Positions 1-9,957 of a DNA stretch of 64,000 nt are shown here, one piece after another (positions within the stretch are counted from its first letter, which is position 1; each line of letters starts with the position of its first letter). The notes beneath the pieces are model-generated. The model had not been told where the DNA came from, did no database searches, and worked only from the letters and a program-made list of their open reading frames with translations. Position numbers and translations under genes: made by a program. Source of the DNA: Deuterostichococcus epilithicus (lineage: Eukaryota; Chlorophyta; Trebouxiophyceae; Prasiolales; Stichococcaceae); contig JAVTLE010000021.1 of the NCBI GenBank assembly GCA_033439295.1, positions 2,356,009 to 2,420,008 of the forward strand. The letters run 5' to 3'.

Positions 1-3000
1 GCATGCGCAGCTGTGGGCGACATGCCTGCCGCCGCCGCTGCTGCGGTGGCGACTGCCCGCCCTGCCAGGAGGTGGGTCTTCATTTCGAACTGTTCATTAG
101 TGCAGCGGCTGGTCTGTGGTTGCTGTTTGCTTTTGCTCATGCGGGCCGCGGGCCCCGCAGGCTAGTTTCGTGCGTCAGGGAAGTGCAGTCCTGTCCATAA
201 ACAAAGGTTTTGAAATATGTTCAAGGCGACCTAGTCCAGGCCTGCCGCCCTTGCAGGAGTGCGGGCGGCTGCTCAGGTGCAGCAACCACCGCTGCCGGGC
301 GGCCTGCCATGCGGGGGCGTGCCTACCGTGCACGCGGGAGGTGCGCGTGGCGTGCGCTTGCGGAGCCACCTCCTACCGCCTGCCGTGCGGGTGATCACTT
401 GTGGGCCCCACATTTGGCTTTCAGCTTTCGAAACAAGTCCACAAGGTGTACCTTCTTCGATGACAGAAAAGATATCAGCGGACACCGACCATGATATGGG
501 CAATTTCTCAGCGCCGCTGGGCGGTCATTCTGCTGATGTCAGGCACTCTATTTCACCACGGTTTCAACTGCAACTCACGACCCTCGTAACTGCTGGCAAA
601 TGCGAGCTGCTGTGATGTTGCATTGCCAGGTGGGAAGCGCGCGCCCGGCCGCCGGCCTGCATGCAGCCGTGCCCTGTGGCGCGCACCTGCCGGCATGCCA
701 AGCAGCTGCCGCAGCACGGGTGTGGCATCTTCCTCGAAGTCCCTGCTTCTCGAAGCCCAGCACTCGACTGCGCCGGCGCATTACCCGAACAGCATCCGCA
801 GCGAGACGCAGACACACCTCAGCAGAAACCTGACGTGCTCGACCTGACAACTCCGCTGAAAGCAGGCCGGCGTGCGCAGGTGCCACTTCGGGCCGTGCCC
901 GCCCTGCCCCCATGCCTGCGGCCAGCTGCTGGCGTGCGGCCACGGCTGCCCGGCGGCCGGGTGCCACGACGCAGCGCCGCCCGCCATCCCGTACTTCTGC
1001 TTGCCGGCGCCGCCGCAGCAGTCGGCGCTGGAAAAGGCGCTGGATGACGACCGCGCGCCGGCCGCATCGGCGCAGGCGGGGTGTTTTCGCCTCTAACCCT
1101 AAATTTTGCGGCTCGTAGGGCAGTGTGCCTGCAGGCACGTTGATGCGAGCAGCCGCTGCATGTTTGCATTGCAAGCAGGATTCTGGTGGACATGCAAATT
1201 GCTGTGCCCCACTGACTGTGATATCGTTTTCATCGCTGCGGAGAGGGCTGCGCTACTGCACCACTGGCTGACGCATGCAGTAGCAAGACACTCAATGTTT
1301 CAGAAACGTAGGTATCACGGTCTGGCGCAATCGAGCCAGTTGACGTCAATCTACATGTGCAGATCAAACACATTCCTGATCTGACATCTGCAGGCTGCGG
1401 AGGCTGCGGCGGAGTTGGCGGCGGCTGGCCATGCTGCTTGTCAGCCGTGCCAGCAGCCGGTCAAGCGCTGGTGCCAAGGCTTCCACGAGCTGGTGCCGCA
1501 GCCCTGCTCCGATGCCGGGCTGAAGGGCTGTGGGCAGCCGTGTGGCAGGTACCTCTCAACCCACAAATGTCCGCCCATCCGAAGCCCAGTGACGACTCAC
1601 CACGAGATTCCCCGTGCGGTGACGGCCAGGTGCAGTGCTATCTGTCGAGCGAGTCGTGTTCGAGACCTCCAGCAGGAACAGAAAACGACATGTGCTGGAA
1701 GTGGAACGACCCCAAGGAAGAGGGCAATGTCGCTGCAGGCGCCTCCCCTGCGGCAGCCACTTTGCCAGCGGCGAGCACCTGTGCTCGCTGCCCTGCCACC
1801 CACGCGCCACGCCCGACGGCAGCAGCGAGGCCATGCCTGCAGGTGGGCTCTGCCTTTTTGCCCCCATTCCAGTTGCTGTGCCACATCTGATGTACAATGT
1901 AGAGACGGCTGAGGGCGAGGAATCGTCAATAATGAGGCATGCGGTTTCAAGTCTGAACCTGAAACACACGCAGGCACGGCTGTGGAGCCGGGCTGTGAGG
2001 TCTGCAATCTGGACTGCGGCCGGCCGCGGCCGTGCGGCCACCATTGCGAGGCTGCGTGCCATGCCGGGCCATGCGCCAAGTGCGGCGTCAAAGTCACGAA
2101 GCCCTGCCATTGCAACAAGGCCAGCCTGACACGCCCCTGCCATGCGATCACACAGGTCAGTGCGCCGCCGCTAGTGTGCACGGTACCGTGATGCAATGGC
2201 CGCAGTGGCACGAGCAGGAACAGCCTTGCATGGCATGCACATCTTTAGGTTCACAAATGCATAGTTGCACGAAGACGCATGTGGGGAAAGGGAGGGGGCT
2301 GAAGGGGGCTGGCTCTTCCTCACGAAGAAGAACCTTCACCTGGGGCACAACTGGTCAGGCAGCACTAGACTGGACTTACATTGAAGAGTAAAATCTACTG
2401 CAACGCAGTCCGGCGCTGAAGACCGGCTGCTGTGCTGCGAAAAGCGGTGCCTGCGACCGTTGCCCCGCTGCCCGCACCTGTGCGAGTCGTCCTGCCATCC
2501 AGGACCTTGCCCTGACGCCGCCGGTTGCGAGCAGGTGCGCACGCATTAGTTCAGCTTTCCGATAATGAGCACACGGCTGCCGATGCCTTTGAACAGTGGA
2601 CATCTCCCGAGGTTTGACTTGGTCAAATCACATGCCCAAATCCGCGTGTTGTGCGAGCTTGACGGGGCTTGCCTCGACCGAGCATTAGGTTCCCTAGCCC
2701 TGAAGATGCCTTGTGATGTGTGCAGGAGGTTACGGTTCGATGCGGGTGTCGGCGGCTGAAGGAACGGTGGGTCTGCCAACGGGTGCAGGCCACCCTGCAG
2801 CAGGGTGGCGCCGACGGCACCTACAACGGCCTGGCGGCGCTGCGGCTGCTGCCCTGCGACGCCCAGTGCAAGGCCGCTCAGGTGCGGGAGGCTTCCATTG
2901 CATCTTGGTCATGCTTGTGAGCGGCTCGCTACTTGGTGCTGGACAATATTTATTGCTCTGGCGCCGTCTGCGACGCCGTATGTGGCAGAGGTGGGAAGGA

Positions 3001-3559
3001 AGCATGCACCTCGCACGAGCTCAGACTAGCCCACGCAGAAATTCGGCCAGTTTCAATATCTGGTCTTTCAGTCGTTGCGAGGAGTCTCACTTTGTACGAA
3101 TGGTGTGCAGCCCAAGAAGGCAGAGGCCACTGCAGCCAGCCTGCTGGCCGCTGACCGGTCCAGCAGCAGCCCCGCAGAGCCGGCGCCACCGCCGCCGCCC
3201 AAGGAGCTGCGCCGCAAGCAGCGGGCCTCTGGCAGGAGCCGCGGCGGGGCGCAGCAGGATGTGGGCCCCACCACGGCAGACCTCATCTCCCAAAAGTGGC
3301 GGTGCGGACAGGGATATGCTGGTTGCATATCCGGTGCAGTTCCAGAAATTTGTCTTGACTGAGCAAAGCATGTCCTCAATACAACTCGTGAGAACAAGCC
3401 GCCATGCTGTGTTTCGCCTATGCGGCACAGAACACTGAGCGCCGGTGCTCGATATTGCACAGGAAGCTGCGACGGCAGCTGAGGAAGAATGCCGTACCTG
3501 CCGTCATCATTTGCATCGGGCTTCTGTGCGCTGCTGCGGCGTACCTCTCTGCTTGGTGA
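1..3559 (+). CDS. NF-X1-type zinc-finger protein (NFXL1-like), 5' end outside window
   Basis: Transcription-regulator/E3-like family defined by NF-X1 zinc fingers; the window starts inside the gene. Cys/His-rich exons follow in order: about 4-69 (CGRHACRRRCCGGDCPPCQ), 256-391 (ECGRLLRCSNHRCRAACHAG), about 630-740, 868-1080 (CPHACGQLLACGHGCPAAGC), 1395-1550 (HAACQPCQQPVKRWCQGFHE), 1740-1840 (CRRLPCGSHF), 1980-2155 (CGRPRPCGHHCEAACHAGPC), 2415-2535 (CPHLCESSCHPGPC) and 2727-2880 (EVTVRCGCRRLKERWVCQR), the last matching the C-terminal NF-X1 block. A proline/basic exon near 3105-3300 is followed by a last exon from about 3463 that encodes basic KLRRQLRKN, then a hydrophobic segment (VPAVIICIGLLCAAAAYL) and SAW-stop at 3557-3559. 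A C-terminal membrane anchor is known in NFXL1 proteins. Family call strong; exon edges approximate. Confidence 0.85.
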
Positions 3560-3738
3560 GGTGGCAAACTTGAGTGTGCGCGGCAGTGGCGAAGAGACCA
3601 GCAGCGAATCGTCTTGGATCGGTTGACAGAACGACGTCGTGTTGACTCTGCGTATGTGACAGCTTGGAGAGTTTAGGTTGCCTGAGCTGAGACTGTGTTT
3701 AGGCCATTGTCGCTCCTTCAGGTTCAATCTTCCATGTT

Positions 3739-3900
3739 CCATCACAACATCTCGGTCCCGCTTTTGGCGGGACACGCTCTCAGGCCTCCATTTGTGTGCC
3801 GATCGCCGCCAATCTTGATCCCTTGACGGTCACACCGAAGATCCTTGCTATTCCCTTGCCAACTGCTTCCCCTACTCCCTCCTCTCCCCCAGGCTCCGGT
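3739..3900. repeat. Left copy of a diverged direct repeat flanking the palindrome array
   Basis: Shares ordered blocks with 5009-5230: CATCACAACATCT followed by GGTCCC, then TCAGGCCTCC, then GCCGCCAA, then a CACCGAAGATCCTT-like block and AACTGCTTCC. Blocks keep the same order and strand with small indels. The layout resembles eroded terminal direct repeats, or a segmental duplication that brackets the inserted palindromes. Confidence 0.6.
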
Positions 3901-3907
3901 GTCGCCG

Positions 3908-4076
3908 GTGGCTACTTTTACATATTTCTCCTCCAATCCGGGCGGGAATGGTGGTTGACCTTCGGTGGCTACGTTGTTGTTCTTCTCCTCCGATCGGAAC
4001 TAGCGGCTTCGGTGTCGCCGGTGGCTACATTTGTGAATTTGTCCACCAATCGGAGCTGGCGGCTCCGGTGTTGCCA
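3908..4076. repeat. Three tandem ~56-bp half-palindrome copies
   Basis: Units start at 3908, 3965 and 4021, with the full foldback beginning at 4077; spacings are 57, 56 and 56 bp. Each starts GTGGCTAC, passes through a CTCCAATC/CTCCGATCGG-like block and ends GGCTTCGGTGTCGCCG or GGCTCCGGTGTTGCCA. They equal the left arm of the neighbouring foldbacks without the right arm. Confidence 0.75.
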
Positions 4077-4170
4077 GTGGCTACTTTTACATATTTCTCC
4101 TCCAATCGGGGCGGGAATGGTGGTTGACCTTCGCGCCCCGATCGAAGGAGGAGAACATAAAAGCAGCCAC
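4077..4170. repeat. Foldback (MITE-like) unit 1
   Basis: 94-bp imperfect palindrome. The left arm is GTGGCTACTTTTACATATTT then CTCCTCCAATCGGGGC; the right arm is GCGCCCCGATCG-AAGGAGGAG then AACATAAAAGCAGCCAC. The loop is GGGAATGGTGGTTGACCTTC. Termini are GTGGCTAC.../...GCAGCCAC. No coding capacity. Confidence 0.8.
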
Positions 4171-4265
4171 CATGGCTACTTTACCATATTGCACCTCCGG
4201 TCGGGGAGTAGATGAATGGCCTTGGCGCCCCGATCGGAGGATGCAAATGAAAAAGTAGCCCGTGG
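4171..4265. repeat. Foldback (MITE-like) unit 2
   Basis: Directly abuts unit 1. Left arm CATGGCTACTTTACCATATT and CACCTCCGGTCGGGG; right arm GGCGCCCCGATCGGAGGATG then CAAATGAAAAAGTAGCCCGTGG. The central loop GAGTAGATGAATGGCCTT is shared with units 3 and 5 but differs from unit 1. Confidence 0.8.
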
Positions 4266-4332
4266 CCCAAGTAGCCCGTGGCCTCCTTGGGCCACGGCGG
4301 GGAAACAAGACTGGCATCTCTGGTGGTCGCCA

Positions 4333-4423
4333 GTGGCTACTTTTCCATTTTTCTCCTCCGATCGGGGAGTGGATGGCCTTGGCGCCCCGATCGGAGGAGG
4401 CAAATGGGAAAAATAACCCGTGG
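4333..4423. repeat. Foldback (MITE-like) unit 3
   Basis: Best preserved copy. Left arm GTGGCTACTTTTCCATTTTT then CTCCTCCGATCGGGG; right arm CCCCGATCGGAGGAG then GCAAATGGGAAAAATAACCC. The inner arms CTCCTCCGATCGGGG and CCCCGATCGGAGGAG are perfect reverse complements; outer arms pair with few mismatches. Confidence 0.85.
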
Positions 4424-4474
4424 CCTCCTCAGTCGCGTGGAGGCAAGGAACAAAACTGGCAGCTCCAGTGTCCA

Positions 4475-4560
4475 TTGGCTACTTTTTCATTTTCTCATCC
4501 GATCGGGGAGCAGTCGGCCTTCGCGCCCCAATTGGAGGAGAAATCTAGACAAGCAGCCAC
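4475..4560. repeat. Foldback (MITE-like) unit 4
   Basis: Left arm TTGGCTACTTTTTCATTTTC then TCATCCGATCGGGGAG; right arm CGCGCCCCAATTGGAGGAG then AAATCTAGACAAGCAGCCAC. The changed AATTGG in the right arm against CGATCGG in the left arm shows independent decay of the arms. Confidence 0.78.
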
Positions 4561-4890
4561 TGCGCTATTCGGTGGCCCGGGGGAGCTCCTCCCCCCGTCG
4601 TACATTGGTGCCCATTTACATGAGCAATTACAGCATATATATGCTCTGCCCCCTTTTAAATTCCAGATATGGGTTGGCCCGTTGACGGGCACTTCCCGTC
4701 GCACGCGCGCTCTCCGCCCTGACTGGCAGGCCATTGGCCTCATCTGACGCGTCAGCCTCGCGGCCTTCGAGTAGCCGTGCCTTATGCGGGCGCGCGCCCG
4801 GCGTCGTGGCATCCGCCGTGCACCGCATGCGCCATCCGCAGCGACGGCCTCGTCGCCAGGGAGGCGCTGCCGCCTGCGGCCCAAGGAGGC

Positions 4891-4980
4891 CACGGGCTAC
4901 TGCGTCATTTGCATCCTCCGATTGGGGACTAGATGGCCTTTGCGCCCCGATCGGAGGAGAAGAACGAAAAAGTAGCCAGC
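4891..4980. repeat. Foldback (MITE-like) unit 5
   Basis: Separated from unit 4 by ~330 bp of unrelated sequence. Left arm CACGGGCTACTGCGTCATTT then GCATCCTCCGATTGGGG; right arm GCGCCCCGATCGGAGGAG then AAGAACGAAAAAGTAGCCAG. Its loop ACTAGATGGCCTTT matches unit 3. Confidence 0.8.
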
Positions 4981-5008
4981 AGGCTAAGCAGTCGCCGCCC
5001 CGATCAAA

Positions 5009-5230
5009 CCATCACAACATCTAGGTCCCAGTATTGCGGAAATGCTCGCAGGCCGCTGCGGGCAACGCCCTCAGGCCTCCGTCCATCTTGGTGCCAACCG
5101 CGCCCGAGATACTCTCCGTCGTTGTGAGGACACTATTGTGTCTTAATCGCCGCCAAGCTTCATCTCTTGGTGTCCAAACCGGAGATCCTTCACCTCTTAC
5201 CGAACTGCTTCCTCCTCCCCTCCAAAAGAA
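5009..5230. repeat. Right copy of the diverged flanking direct repeat
   Basis: Carries the blocks of 3739-3900 in the same order: CATCACAACATCT-GGTCCC (5011-5028), TCAGGCCTCC, AATCGCCGCCAA, ACCGGAGATCCTT and GAACTGCTTCC. It is longer than the left copy because of inserted sequence between blocks. Confidence 0.6.
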
Positions 5231-5456
5231 CTACCAACTAGGTGATGCACCCACGACCTTGTTCGGTCTTTTCGGGTTTGAAAAGGATTTCAGATTTTGA
5301 GGCCCCAATCGAAACGTCTGGACTGGTCTCGAAATCTGCTGTGACCACAAAGCGTTTTGCAAGTTGCGTCACTTGCAGTGTTCCGTACGGCAAGGCGTCA
5401 TGCAGGCTTGCTCACGAATCTGACCCTCGCGGCGATCATTGCTCGTGAACGGAAGG

Positions 5457-6941
5457 ATGGCCACCTCGGAATTTGGAGTCATCTTTGTGAGTCTCTTGTC
5501 TCATTGTCTCGTTGTTTGCAGTTCTGTATATCATGTCTTGTCTGAACTTCATCGCGAATCTTGCAGATTGGGCACAGCATTCCCATCTCGGCGGCAAATT
5601 TTACACAAGCGGATCCGACGCACTGGGTGGGTGACGGCGGCCTGCCAATTAGCTCCTCTGGAAGACTTGCTGCAAGCTTCGGATATAGGATGCACAATCC
5701 TCCCCATTGTGCCTCACTCACTCACGCTGGAAACTTCCGGTCCAGGTACTGGACATTGGCGCCGCTGTGTCCGCGGACTATCTGGCTTTGAAAGAGGTGT
5801 GCAAGCTGCGGACTTGCATGATCTACCTGAATAATCACTTTGTACGCAATCTGAAAATCCGACCGACATTTCCGGGCATCGATCACACAATGTTTTGATC
5901 CCACAATGTAATGAGCTCCACAGGTGGCGCTGTTCCTGGCGGCGCCGCTGGCACCGCAATTTGGTCTTGGGCTCTACATCGCCATGGGCGATGGCAGCTG
6001 GGCTTTCAGGCATGTCTCACTTCGCATACGCTGTTCTCCGCAAGCGCCATCCGCAAGAGACACGGCAACACTGCAGTCCCAAATGGCATCTTGACACTGT
6101 TTGGAAGCATGCAAATATGGCATCATCCACTGTCGATTAGTGATGCAGTGGTGTCCTGATGAAGTTTATGGCATGCACGCAGGGGCTACGTCGCCGCAAA
6201 TCACCCATCTGACGTATTCCCGCTGCAGTGGCCAATCCCAGAGCCTGGTGTCTCGACCGCCATCACCCAACCGGGCGCAGTGCAGCTTGGCATCGCACTC
6301 GAGCCCCTCAGTGCGTCCCTCACCGAGAGTCTGGGGGCTCTGAAGGAGGCCACCAGACCAAAGCTGCAGTTGTTACGAGTGTCACTCTAAGCTTGTCTCC
6401 AAAAACTGCCTCTGACAGTGTCTCACCCGAGTGCACACAATCGTGCAGGTGAGCTGCAGCAGAAAGAGGGGTCCAAGTTGGGCGCAAAGGCAGACTTTGC
6501 TAAGCTGGTGGCCCTGAACCTCTTCCACTTCATGGTGCGTCTTGGTGCACACGAGTCGACCTGGCAGCGTGATGATGGGTGTTGCTGGAGGCACACGCCT
6601 GGATGTGCCCCATGCTGACAGTGGGGTGTGACCTTCGTCTGCACGCGGGCAGCTGGAACGCTGATGTTCTGTTGCACAGGAGTCATTTGGCGTGCAGCAG
6701 GCGGGAGACAAGCTTCTGGTGCCGGCAAATTGCATAGACAGGTGGTTCAAGAAGTTCACAGAACGCTTCAGGTAGTTGCTCGGCATGGCGTCCTGTCCGC
6801 AACAGCACTCATGCGTGCACCTGCTCTTGAACACTCAGGCATACTAGCATTCTGTGTGATCCTTCGAATGGCTCGAGCCTGTCTCTGTGGCAATGCAGGC
6901 GGGATCCAGACTTCCTCACGAGGGAAAAATCGGAGATATGA
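5457..6941 (+). CDS. Hikeshi / OPI10-family Hsp70 nuclear import carrier
   Basis: Small carrier that brings Hsp70 into the nucleus under heat stress. About eight exons; those with clear edges are 5457-5486 (MATSEFGVIF), 5567-5626 (ending FTQADPTHW), 5746-5796 (VLDIGAAVSADYLALKE), 5924-6009 (VALFLAAPLAPQFGLGLYIA...WAF-R), 6183 to about 6380 (GYVAANHPSDVFPLQW, then AITQPGAVQLGIALEPLSAS), a helix exon near 6447-6534 (LGAKADFAKLVALNLFHFM), one near 6680-6773 (KLLVPANCIDRWFKKFTERF) and 6899-6941 (RDPDFLTREKSEI-stop). The order and motifs (QLGI-E, nLFHFM, VPANxxxRWFKKFxxRFxRDPdFL) match the Hikeshi family end to end. The intron after 6009 has a GC donor (CAG-GCATGT). The donor of the 6183 exon is uncertain. 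Confidence 0.9.
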
Positions 6942-7506
6942 AACTTATGGCGCAGTTAGACACTGTGCAACGTGGGTATATGCAGGGCCTTTCAAGTGCC
7001 TGCTTTGCGCAGGCTTCTGAGCAGGTGAAGTGCGAGTGGATCGAGCTCCCACTCACCCCTTGTCACCCGCACTGTTGCAGGCTGCATGTGAGCATGATGA
7101 CGGCTGACTTGGACCCTCTGATGTGCAGGGTTGAACACAATGGCAGATGTGTTGAGTTTGTGATTTAATGTTTTGAGTTGAGTGTAGCCTTTGAACAGTT
7201 CTCGAATAGACCTGACACTGGACTTCGGCCTGATCTGCACCATCGAATGTCGAGGTGGAAATGTGGCAAGGCCTCCGTTGGGCCTGCGAGACTACCTACA
7301 CACTGCACGCTGCATTGCATGTTGCATCAACCTCACAACAGCGCTCCAAGCGCCGACTCCACAATCGCATGCACCTTGCCGCATCCTCCCACATGCGAAT
7401 GCTCCTCTATCCAGCCGGTCATGCTTTCCGCAGCTGCAAGGCAAGGGGCAAGTCTTATTGCCGTCCGCTTGGTTGTTTCCAGGAACACCGCTTCGCAGCG
7501 CAGCTG
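6942..7506. other. Convergent interval, Hikeshi (+) and Mic10 (-)
   Basis: Both neighbours end here, so this should hold two 3' untranslated regions. I see no further gene and no TGTAA-type polyadenylation signal close to the Hikeshi stop. Confidence 0.5.
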
Positions 7507-8055
7507 TCAGGCACTGCGCACCGCTCTCTGCGAGTCCGTGTAGGCTGATCCAATGCCTACGCCCGCACCAAATGCAACTGCCGCTGCACGTGCTGATGGT
7601 CCCCCTGCATGCAGTCGAGTGGTCGTTGATGTACCTTAATGATCAAGATTTCATCGCGGCATTTTCAAGCCATCAGTCGTGCACACTGGAACTGGGTGCT
7701 GGTGCAACACCGCCATTGAACGCGGCGAGTTTACACACGGGCTAGGAGGACCGCAGCTGCTCCGCCCGCCAGCACGCCATACACGCCCCGCCGCACTGTA
7801 AGATCGATGAAGCGATCCCTGCACGCAGCAAGAGTACTCTTAACAGCTTTACACGCCGCGAACGCATCTGGAACGCCACTGGTCATGCAGGCGCCCGCAG
7901 CGCCGCAGCTCTGTTGGCAGACAGCCGGGGAGGTGCATGAGTGCGGTGCAGGGAGTGAGCGTGCAGAGTTCCACGCGAGATGGTATGCTTTTGACTGACC
8001 AGTGCTCGTCGATGTACAGCTCCTTGAGTCTGCTGGAGCTTGGTGTTTCGCTCAT
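7507..8055 (-). CDS. MIC10: MICOS subunit Mic10 (MINOS1 family)
   Basis: Mic10 bends mitochondrial cristae-junction membranes through two membrane segments with glycine-rich motifs. Three micro-exons on the minus strand: 8055-8000 (ATG in context CACCAATGAG; MSETPSSSRLKELYIDEH), 7818-7739 and 7604-7507. Phases fit (2, then 1), total 234 nt, 77 residues. Exon 2 reads WDRFIDLTVRRGVYGVLAGG then AAAVLLA: a WD start followed by the first glycine-rich membrane segment. Exon 3 reads GPSARAAAVAFGAGVGIGSA then YTDSQ, the second segment with a GxGxGxA-like motif, and stops after RAVRSA. Length, WD-x(n)-two-TM layout and glycine spacing are those of Mic10. Donors GTCAGT and GTGTGT, acceptors GTGCAG and CATGCAG. 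It is divergent from gamma-CA, 338 bp apart. Confidence 0.85.
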
Positions 8056-8393
8056 TGGTGAGAGAAGTGAGAAGCAATCCGAAGGATGAAGCCACGTTGG
8101 AGGAGGCGCAGGGCTAGCCCTGACTACACAGCGGATTATACAGTTGCTACCGCGATATCGCAAGTCGAAAGTGGGGCGGGCGACGAGCTTCTGCCTCGCG
8201 CCATCGACTTTATTCCCCAGCAGGGGAAGTGCTTGCGAGTGCAACACTGCATCACAAAGGTCATTTTCGTTCATCAGGCGATCATCAGGCATTCACACGA
8301 ATCCTTAGTCGCCGCGGCTCCGACTGCGCGTCACCTGGTCCGGCCACGAGCCGGCTGAATTCAACGAGTTAGGCCAAGCTGCCTCGCGCACAG
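8056..8393. promoter_or_regulatory. Shared divergent promoter, Mic10 / gamma-CA
   Basis: 338 bp separate the two start codons, so both promoters and 5' leaders must fit here. No coding exon of either gene reaches in. No TATA-like box is obvious. Confidence 0.55.
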
Positions 8394-9957
8394 ATGGCCT
8401 CCTACGGGCTGTACCGCGTGGGCTTCTGGATCAGGGAAACAGGGCAGGCACTGGACAAAGTGGGCTGCTTCCTGCAGGGCAACGCATCCTACGCTGAGGA
8501 AGGTGGGGCGCACAGCAACCCCTGTGGCCGCGGCGTGGTTGCTGCATGTGCTGTGCACCTGCCTCCGTCTGAACACACGCAGGCTATCTCGGAGAGTGCC
8601 GTGCTGCCTCCGCAGTGTGCCGGCACAGGACGCTGCTAAACCTGTTCAACCGGCGTCCAGCGGTCAGCAGTCAGGCGTTCGTGGCACCCTCCGCCTCGCT
8701 CGTGGGGGATGTCAGCGTGGGCCAGGGCTCCTCGGTGTGGTATGGCACCGTGTTGCGAGGTGAGAGTCCGCATAGGCGGATCGAGTCACGGCGCTTGCCC
8801 GTACGGGCATCTGACAGTTGTTGGAATGCGTGCATGGTGGACCGCCAACCTGGCTGTCAGACAAGCCCCTTCTGCATGCACGGTTTCGAGACGACAGTAA
8901 GGCGTGAGCCTCTGTTCGTCTTGCAGTAGGCGATGCTTACTCTGCACCCTGCGCAGGCGACGCCGGCAAGATCACCGTGGGCAGCAACACCAGCATCCAG
9001 GACGGCACGGTCATCAGGACCGCCGTCGCATCGGCGCTGGGCCATGGGGACTCGAACGCGGCGCACAACACGGTCATCGGCAACAACGTGACCATCGGGC
9101 ACCAGGTCAGCATGCATGCCGCGACAGTGGAGGATAACGTCCTCGTCGGCATCGGCGCCACGCTTCTGGACGGCAGCAAGGTGGGCCTTCCTGAAGTTTG
9201 AGTTCCCAAACACTCGCACTTGACTGCAGTGCCCTTGCACTCAAACAGCAGTCCCTCGCATTCAATGCAGCAGCTGCAGCAGCCTTGCCGCCGCAATGCT
9301 CAGGCAGCTGAGCAGCACTCTAAAACTGTGGAGCGTCTGCCGCGGGGGTGGACGACTGTGAGACCCAGTGTGGTGGTTCCCCGTCATGACTTCCCAAAGC
9401 AGAGCTTTCGACTGTGATGTGAAATGGTCAAGCATAGCATGCGAAGCCGACCTCCCTGCCGTGGACAGGTGGAGAAGGGGGCGATCGTGGCGGCAGGGGC
9501 AGTGGTGCAGCCAGGCGCCGTGGTGCCGGCGGGTGAGGTGTGGGCGGGCAACCCGGCAAGGAAGCTGCGGGACGTCAAGCCCAAGGAGACGGAGTACCTG
9601 ACCACGGTGCGCAGCTGCTGCGGCTGCTGCTGCAGCTGCCTGCGCACGGATCGGTCTGTGACTGAACACATGAACAGACTCCCTGGAACGTCTGTCTTGG
9701 AGGACGAACCTGATCATGCGTCCTGCAGCAGCAGGCATCCTGCGCCTCGGTCGTAGCGCCTGAGCACTCGCATGTGCTTCCATGCCGATGAGCTTGCAGG
9801 CTTTGCAACGACGAGGCGTCTGTGTCAGTGCAACTCGCTGCGTGGTGGCGCGCAGGTCGCAAATGCGTACGTCGGCCTGGGCGAGCAGCACACCAAGGCG
9901 GTGCCAAAGGACCTGCAGGGCCTCATCAATGCGGCCGAGGCGCAGATGAAGGCGTAG
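8394..9957 (+). CDS. Gamma-type carbonic anhydrase(-like) subunit of mitochondrial complex I
   Basis: Left-handed beta-helix protein of the carbonic-anhydrase domain on the matrix arm of plant/algal complex I. Five exons with consistent phase: 8394-8502, 8583-8759, 8957-9180, 9469-9606, 9856-9957, giving 249 residues. The N-terminus VGFWIRETGQALDKVGCFLQ matches plant gamma-CA proteins; then AFVAPSASLVGDVSVGQGSS, hexapeptide repeats, NVTIGHQVSMHAATVEDNVL and the family block GEVWAGNPARKLRD. Two metal-ligand histidines are present (GHQVSMH), but the first ligand site, LVHVA in plant gamma-CAs, reads VIRTA here. It may therefore be a CAL/CAG-type structural subunit rather than an active enzyme; this is inference. 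The tail is helical (LINAAEAQMKA). Confidence 0.92.

Larger units (their letters stand above)
3560..5456. other. Repeat-rich intergenic island between NF-X1-like gene and Hikeshi
   Basis: No protein family is recognisable in any frame over these 1.9 kb. The interval is dominated by diverged direct repeats near both ends and, between them, tandem half-palindromes and ~90-bp foldback units, annotated separately. The stretch 4561-4890 has a short AT-rich patch near 4635-4665 and otherwise GC-rich unique sequence. The Hikeshi promoter must lie in the final few hundred bases. Confidence 0.7.

Noticed and set aside
4077-4980. CRISPR-like array
   Set aside because: Units are palindromic foldbacks of unequal spacing in eukaryotic nuclear DNA; there is no constant repeat with unique spacers.
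7849-8292. 147-aa minus-strand frame with leucine-rich-repeat-like wording (LKELYIDEHWSVKSIP...)
   Set aside because: The first part is Mic10 exon 1; what follows is intron read-through. The splice model gives a clear family match, the long frame does not.
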